NCBI RefSeq assembly: GCF_903642095.1
Contig: NZ_CAHJWD020000391.1
Coordinates: 1-13,657, forward strand
DNA from: Bathymodiolus brooksi thiotrophic gill symbiont
Lineage (GTDB): Bacteria > Pseudomonadota > Gammaproteobacteria > PS1 > Pseudothioglobaceae
DNA length: 13,657 nucleotides
Direction of reading: 5' to 3'
Shown one piece after another: positions 1 to 7,166 of the stretch. Positions within the stretch are counted from its first letter, which is position 1; every line of letters starts with the position of its first letter. A program made the translations under genes and the position numbers. The notes below the pieces were generated by a model that saw only the letters and a list, made by a program, of their open reading frames with translations, ran no database searches and was not told the DNA's origin.

Positions 1-1
1 T

Positions 2-316
2 TCTGAAATTGATACCAAGGCTGGTTATGACATCCAGTCTTATAAATCAGATAATTCCTTCTTATTGGACAAATTTATAGAAGTTAAATCGTACTCAGGA
101 GACCCTTATTTTTACTGGTCTAGAAATGAAATAAAGACGGCTAAACAAGAGAAGAATAATTATTTCCTCTATTTAGTAAATAGAGATGAGATGGGTAGTG
201 ATAATTATCAACCAATTATTATTCAAAACCCTTGTAAGATTGTTTTAAGTGGCAATAACTGGAAGAAAAATTGTCAAAATTGGAAATTTGAAAATGCCAC
301 ATTCTTGATAAAATAA
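2..316 (+). CDS. DUF3883 (NO VEIN C-terminal-like) domain protein, C-terminal part, cut by left edge
   Basis: The reading frame is open from base 2 to the TAA at 314-316, so only about 104 C-terminal residues are visible and the true start lies outside the window. The visible part has the hallmarks of DUF3883: an 'AGYDIQS' stretch with its Asp codon at 29-31, then 'FIEVKSY' with the E-x-K at 80-88, then 'NEIKTAK' and 'YFLYLV'. The D...ExK pattern is that of PD-(D/E)XK nuclease folds. DUF3883 domains are known at the end of large proteins, many beside restriction or other defence genes, so a nuclease role in such a protein is plausible but inferred. A TTG at 65 is an internal codon, not a likely start. 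The coding sequence ends close to what looks like a truncated neighbour (385-567), so the gene may be part of an inserted accessory block. Confidence 0.75.
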   Translation, partial: SEIDTKAGYDIQSYKSDNSFLLDKFIEVKSYSGDPYFYWSRNEIKTAKQEKNNYFLYLVNRDEMGSDNYQPIIIQNPCKIVLSGNNWKKNCQNWKFENATFLIK

Positions 317-384
317 CCCTATGAGTTATGATTGCCTTAATAGATAGGTAAAATGCTAAGTTTTCTATACAAGATAAAAAAATT

Positions 385-567
385 ATGTTGTTATTAAGTG
401 AAGTGATGATTGCCCATACCAATTTAGAATCGTTTGAAGATTTGGTGCCAATTGTTAAGAATATTGCCAAGTCGGGTGATGAGCGGTTTTTTCAGATGGA
501 TGTAAAGCCTGATTATGGCGATACGCCTGAGAATTGGGAAGATCGTTTGGAAGCGGCTTTTTATTAG
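385..567 (+). CDS. short ORF of unknown function, possibly the 3' remnant of a truncated gene
   Basis: This is a 60-residue frame from ATG 385 to TAG 565-567. I do not recognise it. The residues read like the end of a folded soluble protein: a helix-like start ('LLLSEVMIAHTNLESFEDL') and an acidic tail ending 'NWEDRLEAAFY'. There is no clear Shine-Dalgarno before ATG 385. The same frame stays open upstream to a TAA at 349-351, giving 11 more residues that look continuous with it. This fits the C-terminal remnant of a longer gene whose front was lost where the DUF3883 gene now ends, but a genuine small protein (start at 385 or at ATG 406) cannot be excluded. Its stop lies 10 bases before the next gene, so both were probably one transcription unit. 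Confidence 0.45.
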   Translation: MLLLSEVMIAHTNLESFEDLVPIVKNIAKSGDERFFQMDVKPDYGDTPENWEDRLEAAFY

Positions 568-577
568 GGGGTAACAG

Positions 578-1294
578 ATGGGTTTTAAATATTTAAATAA
601 AGAGCAAGATATTTTTGATGGGGATGATGGCGAGGATGTTTATGCGAATGAGGAGCAATTGCAAGCTCGTTTGGCGTATTTTGAAGCGCAATTAGCGGGG
701 TTGGGTGAAAACTCGTCCACTGAAGAGCGTATCAAAAATTTATTAGAAATTGGTCGCATTCAAGTTGAGCGTTATAAGGGTGCTGATGCTTGGGAAAAGG
801 CTTTTACTGCTTTTACATTGGCACAAGATAATGAATGGTGGGAATTGGCGGTTGAGGCTTGTGATGTAATGTTTTTGTCAGAAGGTCCAGATGCGTTGGT
901 GGCGTTGGGGCATGCGTTGTGGTTGGGGATAACTTTTCCGATTGACCCTGAAATTACGGTGGCAATGTTGCAACATTTGGTAGAAGAATCTCCTGAAGAG
1001 GCGGATACACGGGCGGTGGCGGCAACGGTGGCGCATTATATTACTTCGATGCGTTGTGGAGAGGAAGATGATTTGACTTTTTTTACTTCACAAATGCTGG
1101 CAAGCGTTGCCGACAAACATTCTCATGTAATGGATCAGTCAACTTTTGACTTGTGGCGTAGAACCTTGGAATTAGACAAGCCTGATGTGTTTTTAAAGAA
1201 ATTATCGGGTGCAATTGACCAACTGGTAGATGAAAAATGGTGGATTGACAAAGATAAAATTAGAGCCAAATTGGACAATGAAGACCAGAATTAA
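578..1294 (+). CDS. acidic conserved-looking protein of unknown function
   Basis: A 238-residue protein beginning MGFKYLNKEQ. The start is supported by a strong G-rich Shine-Dalgarno (AGGGGG) just upstream, overlapping the stop of the preceding ORF. It has no signal peptide or membrane segment, so it is probably cytoplasmic. It is rich in Asp and Glu (for example 'DGDDGEDVYANEEQLQ' near residue 14). Residues 25-130 look like a run of amphipathic helices with Trp-rich stretches ('AWEKAFTAF', 'NEWWELAVEA'), which recalls TPR/HEAT-type helical repeats, although no named family is recognised. The C-terminus overlaps the trpF start by 17 bases, so the two are probably co-transcribed and translationally coupled. 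No function is proposed. Confidence 0.75.
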   Translation: MGFKYLNKEQDIFDGDDGEDVYANEEQLQARLAYFEAQLAGLGENSSTEERIKNLLEIGRIQVERYKGADAWEKAFTAFTLAQDNEWWELAVEACDVMFLSEGPDALVALGHALWLGITFPIDPEITVAMLQHLVEESPEEADTRAVAATVAHYITSMRCGEEDDLTFFTSQMLASVADKHSHVMDQSTFDLWRRTLELDKPDVFLKKLSGAIDQLVDEKWWIDKDKIRAKLDNEDQN

Positions 1295-1904
1295 AGTATG
1301 TGGATTTACCACTGCTGACAATGCACGAGCGGCAGCATTTCTTGGTATAGATGCTATTGGTTTGGTGTTTTATGACAAGTCGCCACGCCATGTTGAGGTG
1401 GAAACTGCTTTGGAAATTGTCAATGCATTGCCACCGCTCGTTAATCGTGTGGGTTTGTTTGTAAATGCGGATTCTGGTTTTATTGATGAAGTGTTATGCG
1501 AAGTGCCCTTAGACACCTTGCAATTTCATGGCAACGAATCCCCTCTAGAATGTAGCCAATATGCCATGCCCTTTATTAAGGCTTTGCATGTGCATGCTGA
1601 TACCGATATTATTAAAATGGCAGAAGACTATCATCAAGCCAGTGGCTTGTTATTAGATGCATTTAGTCAGGATGCTTATGGCGGCACAGGTGAGAATTTT
1701 GATTGGTCTTTGGCTAAAGTTGATATTGATTTACCGATTATTCTTGCAGGCGGGCTTACGCCTGATACGGTATCTGCTGCTGTTAGACAGGTTAACCCTT
1801 ATGCGGTGGATGTGTCTAGTGGGGTTGAAAGTGAAAAAGGCATTAAAGATATTGATAAAATCAAACAACTTTTAGCCAATATAGGCTCTTTAGTTCAAAA
1901 ATAG
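1278..1904 (+). CDS. trpF: phosphoribosylanthranilate isomerase
   Basis: TrpF catalyses the Amadori rearrangement of N-(5-phosphoribosyl)anthranilate to CdRP in tryptophan synthesis, in the cytoplasm, as a (beta-alpha)8 barrel. The protein is 208 residues, normal for the family. It has the catalytic Cys in 'IKVCGFT' (C8) and the catalytic Asp in 'GLLLDAF' (D127). It also has the phosphate-binding loops 'YGGTGENFDW' (134-143), 'LAGGLTPD' (156-163) and 'VDVSSGVE' (177-184). ATG 1278 is chosen because it places 'MKTRIKVCG' as in other TrpF proteins; an in-frame ATG at 1230 would add a tail lying inside the upstream gene. The gene overlaps the acidic unknown protein by 17 bases. A decayed copy of its last third lies at about 2622-2803, so trpB is now separated from trpF by 4 kb of other genes. 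Confidence 0.97.
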   Translation: MKTRIKVCGFTTADNARAAAFLGIDAIGLVFYDKSPRHVEVETALEIVNALPPLVNRVGLFVNADSGFIDEVLCEVPLDTLQFHGNESPLECSQYAMPFIKALHVHADTDIIKMAEDYHQASGLLLDAFSQDAYGGTGENFDWSLAKVDIDLPIILAGGLTPDTVSAAVRQVNPYAVDVSSGVESEKGIKDIDKIKQLLANIGSLVQK

Positions 1905-2133
1905 AAAGTGTCAATAATTTTTTTATCACAACACTTGTAATTAATAAATTAAGATGCCATATTGGCGGTATGCAGTAACCTTTTAGAAAGGCAGAAACGA
2001 TGCTTTTTTTGCAATCTTTGTTTTTGGATTAGGGCAGTAATTGCAAGGGTTTTGCTTTATAATATCGCTTAACTGTGGGTCTTGCTAGGCTTATGGCTAT
2101 ACTGTTTAATTTTATCTAAAAAAGGAACTACAC

Positions 2134-2577
2134 ATGAAAAAACTACTTATCTCATTTTTTGCTTTACTTTCAATCAATGCTTTTGGCAATGCACAAGATA
2201 TTGCTAACACATTTAATGCTTCATCAACTCCCGCCGAATTAGTTGAATCGGGCTGGGCTGGTAATGATGGCGGTAAAGGCTATAAGATATTGCAAGTCGT
2301 TGTTAAAGACACCAAACAAGTTGCAGAATTGCATATTAACAAAAGCGGCAAAATAATTGCAGCATTTGACAGTGCCCAAACAGTAAAATTAAATTCCGAT
2401 TTTGACTATAAAATGATTGCCACTCAGGAAGATTGGACAGAAATGGGTACGGGCGAATCTGGCCCTATGTATCACATGACATTTGGTGGCTTATCTTTTG
2501 AAGGCCCAATGGGTGAGGCAATGAGCAATATGGGGCCATTTGCATCTTTCTTGATTAATATTGGTAAAAACATCTAA
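2134..2577 (+). CDS. small exported protein, possibly SCP2-like
   Basis: A 147-residue protein that starts MKKLLISFFALLSINAFGNAQ, a clear Sec signal peptide (basic n-region, hydrophobic core, cleavage likely around residues 18-21), so a periplasmic location is expected. A good Shine-Dalgarno (AAGGAA, about 2122-2127) precedes ATG 2134. The mature part has a mixed alpha/beta look, and its end, 'GGLSFEGPMGEAMSNMGPF', resembles the tail of small SCP2-like (sterol-carrier-like) domains. That likeness is weak and I would not assign lipid binding from it. The gene sits between intact trpF and the trpF 3' fragment, so it is best seen as inserted cargo. It has 229 bases of leader after trpF and may have its own promoter (a TATAAT-like box lies at 2058-2063, without a good -35). 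Confidence 0.75.
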   Translation: MKKLLISFFALLSINAFGNAQDIANTFNASSTPAELVESGWAGNDGGKGYKILQVVVKDTKQVAELHINKSGKIIAAFDSAQTVKLNSDFDYKMIATQEDWTEMGTGESGPMYHMTFGGLSFEGPMGEAMSNMGPFASFLINIGKNI

Positions 2578-2621
2578 GACTAATTAACTTATTCAAGTGC
2601 TGTTATTGACAGAACTTGAGG

Positions 2622-2803
2622 TTATTGTTTTTGCAAGCGAACTTACGCCTGATACGGTATTTGCTATTAGATGGGTTAGTCTTTATGTAGTTGATGTGTC
2701 TAGTGGTGGGAAGTGAAAAAAGGCATTAAGGGCATTGGCAAAATTATTCAGTTTCTGTTAAACTTTTAAAATCTTGTCTTTTGGCAGAGTATTCAAAAAA
2801 ATT
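2622..2803 (+). pseudogene. trpF: decayed 3' fragment of trpF (second copy)
   Basis: This stretch aligns with bases 1738 to about 1908 of the intact trpF, which encode TrpF residues about 154-208. Landmarks are an exact 19-base match (2642-2660, same as 1755-1773), an exact 14-base match 'gatgtgtctagtgg', and 'aagtgaaaaa' followed by 'ggcattaa' in the same order. An extra A in the A-run near 2711-2721 and several small indels destroy the frame, and no start is possible, so it is non-functional. Homology fades near 2803, where the old stop would be, about 15 bases before qmcA. The 5' two thirds of this copy are absent; the exported-protein gene lies there instead. Confidence 0.9.
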
Positions 2804-2817
2804 AAAGGAGTAAAAGA

Positions 2818-3717
2818 ATGACTGATTTTCAAATATTTTCTATAGTATTGGCAACGCTAGTGGTGTTTTTTATCTTAAAATCCATCAAAATTGTCTCACA
2901 AAGCGATATTTATATTATTGAAAGGCTGGGTAAATTTAATCGTGAGCTTAGTGCTGGCTTTCATGTAGTTATTCCATTTTTAGATGTGGTGCGTGAAAGA
3001 ATTACCATTCGTGAACAAATTATTGATATCCCTAGTCAATCAGTTATTACGAAAGACAATGTTAATATTACTGTTGATGGTCTAGTTTTTTGTAAAATAC
3101 AAAATGCCAAAGAGGCTATCTATAATGTTGTAAGTTTTCACAGAGCTATTTCATCTTTGGCCATGACAACCATTAGAAGTGAGATTGGATCCATGCAACT
3201 TGACGAAACTTTGAGCAACAGAGAGAGTCTTAACGCTAAACTACAACTAGAACTTTCTGATGCTGCCAATAACTGGGGCTTGTTAGTAACCAGAGTAGAA
3301 ATTAGCGACATATCAGTGCCTAATGACATCGAAGAGGCGATGAACATGCAAATGAAAGCTGAGCGAGAAAAGCGTAGTATTGAGTTGAACGCTCAAGCGG
3401 AAAAAGAAGCGGTTATTAGGCAGGCCGAAGCGGTTAAACAAAGTGAATTTTTAAAAGCAGAAGCAATTGAAAGAATGGCGGATGCCAAGAAATATGAGCA
3501 AGAAAAAATAGCCGAAGGTCAACAAAAAGCCATTACCATTATTAATGAGGCTATTGCAAAAAATCAAAATTCAGCAGAATTTTTATTAGCAAAAGATAGA
3601 ATTAAAGCGTTTAATGCTTTGGCAAGTAGCAATTCAAAAGATAAAATTGTCGTGCCTTATGAGGCAACAGAGTTGATTGGTAGTTTGAGTATTTTTAAAG
3701 ATATACTACAAAAATAA
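2818..3717 (+). CDS. qmcA: SPFH/band-7 (stomatin/prohibitin family) membrane protein, QmcA-like
   Basis: A 299-residue protein with one N-terminal membrane segment (about residues 5-24) followed by the SPFH domain. Family landmarks are 'ERLGKFNRELSAGFHVVIPF' (about 36-55), 'IDIPSQSVITKDNVNITVDG' (about 71-90), 'IRSEIGSMQLDETLSNRES', and 'WGLLVTRVEISDI'. A long Ala/Glu/Lys-rich coiled coil (about 178-245) and a conserved tail 'ELIGSLSIF' follow. Length and order match E. coli QmcA (305 residues), an inner-membrane oligomeric scaffold linked to membrane-protein quality control. ATG 2818 has an excellent Shine-Dalgarno (AGGAG, 2806-2810, 7-base spacing). An NfeD-family gene starts 4 bases after its stop, the standard pairing for SPFH proteins. 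It follows the trpF fragment by about 15 bases, suggesting it was once the gene next to trpF in an operon. Confidence 0.9.
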   Translation: MTDFQIFSIVLATLVVFFILKSIKIVSQSDIYIIERLGKFNRELSAGFHVVIPFLDVVRERITIREQIIDIPSQSVITKDNVNITVDGLVFCKIQNAKEAIYNVVSFHRAISSLAMTTIRSEIGSMQLDETLSNRESLNAKLQLELSDAANNWGLLVTRVEISDISVPNDIEEAMNMQMKAEREKRSIELNAQAEKEAVIRQAEAVKQSEFLKAEAIERMADAKKYEQEKIAEGQQKAITIINEAIAKNQNSAEFLLAKDRIKAFNALASSNSKDKIVVPYEATELIGSLSIFKDILQK

Positions 3718-3721
3718 CATT

Positions 3722-4135
3722 ATGGAAGGCTTATCCAGCACACTGCTACTCACGATTGGAATTTGTTTAATTTTTTTAGAGATTGTATTTTATTCATTCT
3801 TTATTATTTGGCTGGGGGTGGCTTTGGTAATAGTGGCTATTATTCAGTATTTTATGCCATTGCCATCCATTTGGATTCAGCTTGTATTGGCAAGTGTTAT
3901 CTCTATTACTTTATTTGCATTGTTTTACAAACCGCTTAAAAGTTTTGTCAACAAAAGCCCCGGCCTTAAGGATGATTTTATTAAACAATATGGCAAGGGT
4001 ATGATTAAAAACCAAATGTTAAGTTATCAAGGTAGTTATTTCAAAGTGGTTAATTATGATATATCTGCTTTAGATGGTATAGAAGTGACGGTGGTTAAAA
4101 TAGAAAAAAACAACGCTTGGATAAAATATGAGTAA
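3722..4135 (+). CDS. NfeD-family membrane protein (YbbJ-like partner of QmcA)
   Basis: A 137-residue protein with strongly hydrophobic segments at about residues 7-26, 27-45 and 48-70. A soluble C-terminal beta-rich part (about 88-137, 'YFKVVNYDISALDGIEVTVVK', ending 'WIKYE') fits the OB fold of the short NfeD type. Short NfeD proteins lack the N-terminal ClpP-like protease part, as here, and accompany SPFH proteins in the membrane (E. coli YbbJ with QmcA). The start lies 4 bases after the qmcA stop, so translation is probably coupled. Its stop at 4133-4135 lies within 8 bases of an ATG at 4128 that is the fossil start codon of a decayed trpB copy. I am confident about the family, less so about any specific partner role. 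Confidence 0.87.
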   Translation: MEGLSSTLLLTIGICLIFLEIVFYSFFIIWLGVALVIVAIIQYFMPLPSIWIQLVLASVISITLFALFYKPLKSFVNKSPGLKDDFIKQYGKGMIKNQMLSYQGSYFKVVNYDISALDGIEVTVVKIEKNNAWIKYE

Positions 4136-4556
4136 TTCAATTTATCAAACGATAAAGGGCGTTTCTAGAAATGTGGCAATATTTTCATTGCAGAAGTTTT
4201 AATAATAGCAGTTACTGAGCTCAAAGACGCTATGAAAACCACAATAATAAAGATTTTATTTATAAATTTGAACAAGATTTAAGGCATTATGTTGGGTATA
4301 AAATGCTGTTTTATCATGGACAGAATTTGAGTGAAAAATTAGGCAGTGCACAAATTCATCTCAAACGAGAATATTTAAATCGCAGGTGCACAAAGTAAAT
4401 AACGCCATTAGTCAGGCATTTTTGGCAAAACTCGTATTACTGTGAAAATAAGCGTTGGTCAGCATGGCGTAGCAACGGCAATAGTTGCGGCTCGTTTAGG
4501 GTTGGAGTGTGGTTTATATGGGTGAGGCGGATGTGGCTCGTTAAGCGCTTAATATG
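4128..4556 (+). pseudogene. trpB: decayed 5' third of trpB (second copy)
   Basis: This aligns from the start codon (4128, matching 5950) through about base 6404 of intact trpB, that is TrpB residues 1 to about 151. It contains exact shared runs such as 'cagaatttgagtgaaaaatt' and 'gtttatatgggtgaggcgga' (one difference from trpB). It is dead: a 1-base deletion shifts the frame by about 4170, and the ATG frame ends at TAA 4200-4202. Another lesion is a 13-base loss between two AAAAC runs (6261-6278 in trpB, collapsed at 4427-4431), and more indels follow. Homology stops abruptly at about 4556, where a 40-bp repeat array begins, so the 3' two thirds are missing rather than decayed. The ATG overlaps the nfeD stop, showing that trpB once followed nfeD directly. 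Together with the repeats this explains the whole gap between nfeD and fic. Confidence 0.95.
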
Positions 4557-4770
4557 CAAAAAAGTAAAACATAAGTTTCCTTATTTCACTTTATGGCAAA
4601 AAAGTAAAACATAGATTTCTTTATTTCACTTTATGGCAATAAAGTAAAATATGGGTTTCCTTATTTCACTTTATGGCAAAAAAGTAAAACATAGATTTCC
4701 TTATTTCACTTTATGGCAAAAAAGTAAAATATGGGTTTCCTTATTTCACTTTATGGCAAAAAAGTAAAAT
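4554..4770 (+). repeat. tandem array, 40-bp period, about 5.4 copies, hairpin-forming
   Basis: The marker 'aaagtaaaa' recurs at 4561, 4601, 4641, 4681, 4721 and 4761, an exact 40-base period. Each unit reads 'aaagtaaaat', a 12-base loop, 'atttcacttt', then an 'atggcaaa' linker. The two 10-base arms pair at 9 of 10 positions, so every unit can form a hairpin. Units alternate between an 'atagattt' type (copies 2 and 4) and an 'atgggttt' type (copies 3 and 5). Bases 4601-4680 and 4681-4760 match at 78 of 80 positions, so the array last grew by an 80-base duplication. It begins exactly where trpB' homology ends and stops about 13 bases before the fic ribosome binding site. There are no variable spacers, so it is not a CRISPR. 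Confidence 0.95.
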
Positions 4771-4782
4771 ATAAAATTATTC

Positions 4783-4787
4783 AGGAG
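4783..4787 (+). promoter_or_regulatory. ribosome binding site that sets the fic start
   Basis: AGGAG lies 6 bases before GTG 4794. It is the only good Shine-Dalgarno near the gene and favours this GTG over the in-frame ATG at 4731, which lies inside the repeat array. Confidence 0.75.
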
Positions 4788-4793
4788 TGTGCG

Positions 4794-5945
4794 GTGAAAA
4801 TTTCTAAATTTCAATCAGGCAAGTTTCAATCTATTTATGCCCATGATTATCAATACTTTTTACCTGAGTCTATTGACCATAATTTTGAAATTGATAATGG
4901 CGACTTACAAGTTCAATTAGAAAAATCAACAAGACTGCTGGGCGAACTCAATGCAATGGCAAGAATGGTGCCAAATATTAACTTGTTTATTATAAGTTTT
5001 ATTAATAATGAGGCAACACTGTCAAGCAAAATAGAAGGCACACAAACAGAATTAGACGATGTGTTTAAAGCAGAAGGTGATATCAGCGTAGAGAAAAAAG
5101 ACGATTGGCTTGAAGTCCAGTTGTATATAGATACAATAAATGAGTCAATTAAAAAAATAGACAAGCTACCTATTAGCGTGCGCTTAGCTAAACAAATGCA
5201 TAAAACTTTATTGTCTTCTGGTAGGGGGAAAAATAAAATGCCGGGTGAAATTCGCACTTCGCAAAATTGGATTGGTGGCACAAATATCAATAATGCCAGC
5301 TTTATCCCACCCCACCAATTTTTTGTACCTGAGTTAATGTCGGACTTGGAGCAATTTTTACATAAACGGAACTCTGTGCCTGATATTATTAAAATCGCCA
5401 TTATTCATTACCAGTTTGAAACTATTCACCCTTTTTTGGATGGCAATGGTAGAATTGGCAGAATTTTGATACCACTTTATCTTGTTAACAAAGGCTTGCT
5501 ATCAAAACCTTTGCTTTATATGTCTGCATTTTTTGAAGCCAATAAAGAAAATTATTATAAAAAACTAATGGATGTCAGGTTAAAAAATAATTTTTCTGAC
5601 TGGATTTTGTTTTTTTTAAAGGGTGTGGAGCAAACCGCCAGCCACAGTATTGAAACTTTGGTGGCAATCTTAGAGATGAAAGATAATCTGACTCAAAAAA
5701 TACACAACAAACCAGGCAATCGGTCTAGTAACAATTTAAGGCTACTTGATGAACTATTTAAAACACCATTTATTCAAGTAAATCAAGTAAAAGAAAAGCT
5801 ATGCGTATCGCCAACAACTGCTAAATACATTGTTGACGACCTTGTTGAAATTGAGATCTTACAAGAATTGACTCACAACAAGCGTAATAGATTGTTTGCT
5901 TTTCAACCCTACTTATCTTTATTAAATAAACCATTTCCAGTATAA
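4794..5945 (+). CDS. Fic-family protein (probable protein AMPylase) with N-terminal inhibitory motif and C-terminal winged helix
   Basis: Fic enzymes usually transfer AMP from ATP to a hydroxyl on a target protein. With the GTG 4794 start it is 383 residues. The Fic core motif is intact: '[12 protein letters not shown]' at 212-223, with catalytic His212. An inhibitory-helix motif of the (S/T)xxxE(G/N) type, 'SSKIEG' (S77, E81, G82), lies N-terminal to it, making this a self-inhibited class II Fic. The region from about 30 fits the Fic_N domain. Residues about 315-372 look like a winged helix-turn-helix ('[22 protein letters not shown]'), common in this architecture. Intact trpB starts 4 bases after its stop, so the two are likely co-transcribed. 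Its leader is the hairpin repeat array, and it appears to be cargo inserted into the trp locus. Target and role are unknown; a toxin, regulatory or defence function is possible. Confidence 0.9.
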   Translation: MKISKFQSGKFQSIYAHDYQYFLPESIDHNFEIDNGDLQVQLEKSTRLLGELNAMARMVPNINLFIISFINNEATLSSKIEGTQTELDDVFKAEGDISVEKKDDWLEVQLYIDTINESIKKIDKLPISVRLAKQMHKTLLSSGRGKNKMPGEIRTSQNWIGGTNINNASFIPPHQFFVPELMSDLEQFLHKRNSVPDIIKIAIIHYQFETIHPFLDGNGRIGRILIPLYLVNKGLLSKPLLYMSAFFEANKENYYKKLMDVRLKNNFSDWILFFLKGVEQTASHSIETLVAILEMKDNLTQKIHNKPGNRSSNNLRLLDELFKTPFIQVNQVKEKLCVSPTTAKYIVDDLVEIEILQELTHNKRNRLFAFQPYLSLLNKPFPV

Positions 5946-5949
5946 AACG

Positions 5950-7158
5950 ATGACAAAAAAATATAATTTACCAGACGACAAAGGGCATTTTGAGCAATAT
6001 GGCGGTATTTTCATTGCAGAAACTTTAATGACAGCAGTGGCTGAATTAAAGGAAGCTTACAAAAAATATAAAGAAGATGCGGACTTCTTGGCTGAGTTTG
6101 AAGATGATTTAAAGCATTATGTAGGTCGCACTACGCCGCTTTACCATGCACAGAATTTGAGTGAAAAATTAGGCGGTGCACAAATTTATCTCAAGCGAGA
6201 AGATTTGAATCACACGGGTGCACACAAGGTGAACAACACTATTGGTCAAGCACTTTTGGCAAAACGCATGGGTAAAACCCGTATTATTGCCGAAACAGGC
6301 GCTGGTCAGCATGGTGTAGCAACGGCAACGGTGGCGGCTCGTTTGGGATTGGAGTGCGTGGTTTATATGGGTGAGGTGGATGTGGCTCGTCAAGCGCTTA
6401 ATGTGTTTCGTATGAAATTGTTAGGGGCTACGGTTATCCCCGTTACCTCAGGCTCAAAAACGCTAAAAGATGCAATGAACGAGGCGATGCGTGATTGGGT
6501 GACTAATATTGACGATACTTTTTATATCATTGGCACGGTTGCAGGGCCACACCCTTACCCAATGATGGTGCGGGATTTTCAAAGTGTGATTGGTAAAGAA
6601 GCAAAAATACAATTTTCTGAGCAAGTCGGTGGTTTGCCCGATGCTTTGGTGGCGTGTGTGGGCGGCGGTTCAAATGCAATTGGCTTATTTCATGCGTTTA
6701 TTGACGATACATCAGTGGAAATTTATGGCGTTGAGGCAGCAGGATATGGTTTAGAAAAAGGTCCAACTGCACATGCTGCCCCGCTTTGTGCAGGTAGTAT
6801 GGGTGTTTTACACGGCAGTCGCACTTATTTAATGGAAGATGAAAACGGGCAGATTATTGAAGGGCATTCCATTAGTGCTGGATTAGATTATCCGGGTGTT
6901 GGCCCAGAACACGCCTATTTAAAAGACTGTGGTCGTGCACAATATGTTGCCATTACCGACAAAGAGGCGCTTGAGGCGTTTCACACTTTGACCAAAACTG
7001 AAGGTATTTTGCCAGCATTAGAATCTTCCCACGCTGTGGCTTATGGTATAAAACTTGCGAAAGAACTGGGTAAGGATAAAAATATGATTATCAATCTTTC
7101 AGGTCGTGGCGATAAGGATATTCACACTATTGCTCAAATTGAAGGTATTGAGTTTTAA
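5950..7158 (+). CDS. trpB: tryptophan synthase beta chain
   Basis: TrpB condenses indole and L-serine to tryptophan using PLP, normally in an alpha2-beta2 complex with TrpA. The protein is 402 residues, full length. The PLP lysine is K93 in 'HTGAHKVNN', the catalytic glutamate is E115 in 'AETGAGQHG', and the PLP-phosphate loop is 'GGGSNAIG' (238-245). 'LSGRGDKD' (383-390) closes the site. All these residues are present, so it should be active. The Shine-Dalgarno is weak and fic ends 4 bases before, so translation may depend on coupling to fic. A decayed copy of its first 455 bases lies at 4128-4556. trpA, which usually follows trpB, is not here: an ATPase gene follows instead, so TrpA must be encoded elsewhere if the pathway is complete. 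Confidence 0.98.
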   Translation: MTKKYNLPDDKGHFEQYGGIFIAETLMTAVAELKEAYKKYKEDADFLAEFEDDLKHYVGRTTPLYHAQNLSEKLGGAQIYLKREDLNHTGAHKVNNTIGQALLAKRMGKTRIIAETGAGQHGVATATVAARLGLECVVYMGEVDVARQALNVFRMKLLGATVIPVTSGSKTLKDAMNEAMRDWVTNIDDTFYIIGTVAGPHPYPMMVRDFQSVIGKEAKIQFSEQVGGLPDALVACVGGGSNAIGLFHAFIDDTSVEIYGVEAAGYGLEKGPTAHAAPLCAGSMGVLHGSRTYLMEDENGQIIEGHSISAGLDYPGVGPEHAYLKDCGRAQYVAITDKEALEAFHTLTKTEGILPALESSHAVAYGIKLAKELGKDKNMIINLSGRGDKDIHTIAQIEGIEF

Positions 7159-7166
7159 GTTAAACT

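Noticed and set aside
1230..1277. Longer TrpF N-terminus
   Set aside because: These 16 codons lie in the upstream coding sequence and do not fit the TrpF family, which starts just before the KVCG motif.
2041..2063. Promoter TTGCAA/TATAAT before the exported-protein gene
   Set aside because: The boxes are only 11 bases apart; the TATAAT may be real but no -35 fits.
2594..2632. Intrinsic terminator after the exported-protein gene
   Set aside because: A CAAGT...ACTTG hairpin with one mismatch exists, but the short T-run is about 9 bases away and the stem partly overlaps the trpF' relic.
4554..4770. CRISPR array
   Set aside because: The whole 40-base unit repeats; there are no distinct spacers and no cas genes.
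4731..4793. Longer Fic N-terminus from ATG 4731
   Set aside because: It would encode part of the repeat array, has no ribosome binding site, and a well-placed AGGAG precedes GTG 4794.
4913..5401. Minus-strand coding region
   Set aside because: It is antisense to the conserved Fic domain, lacks a ribosome binding site and shows no recognisable protein features.
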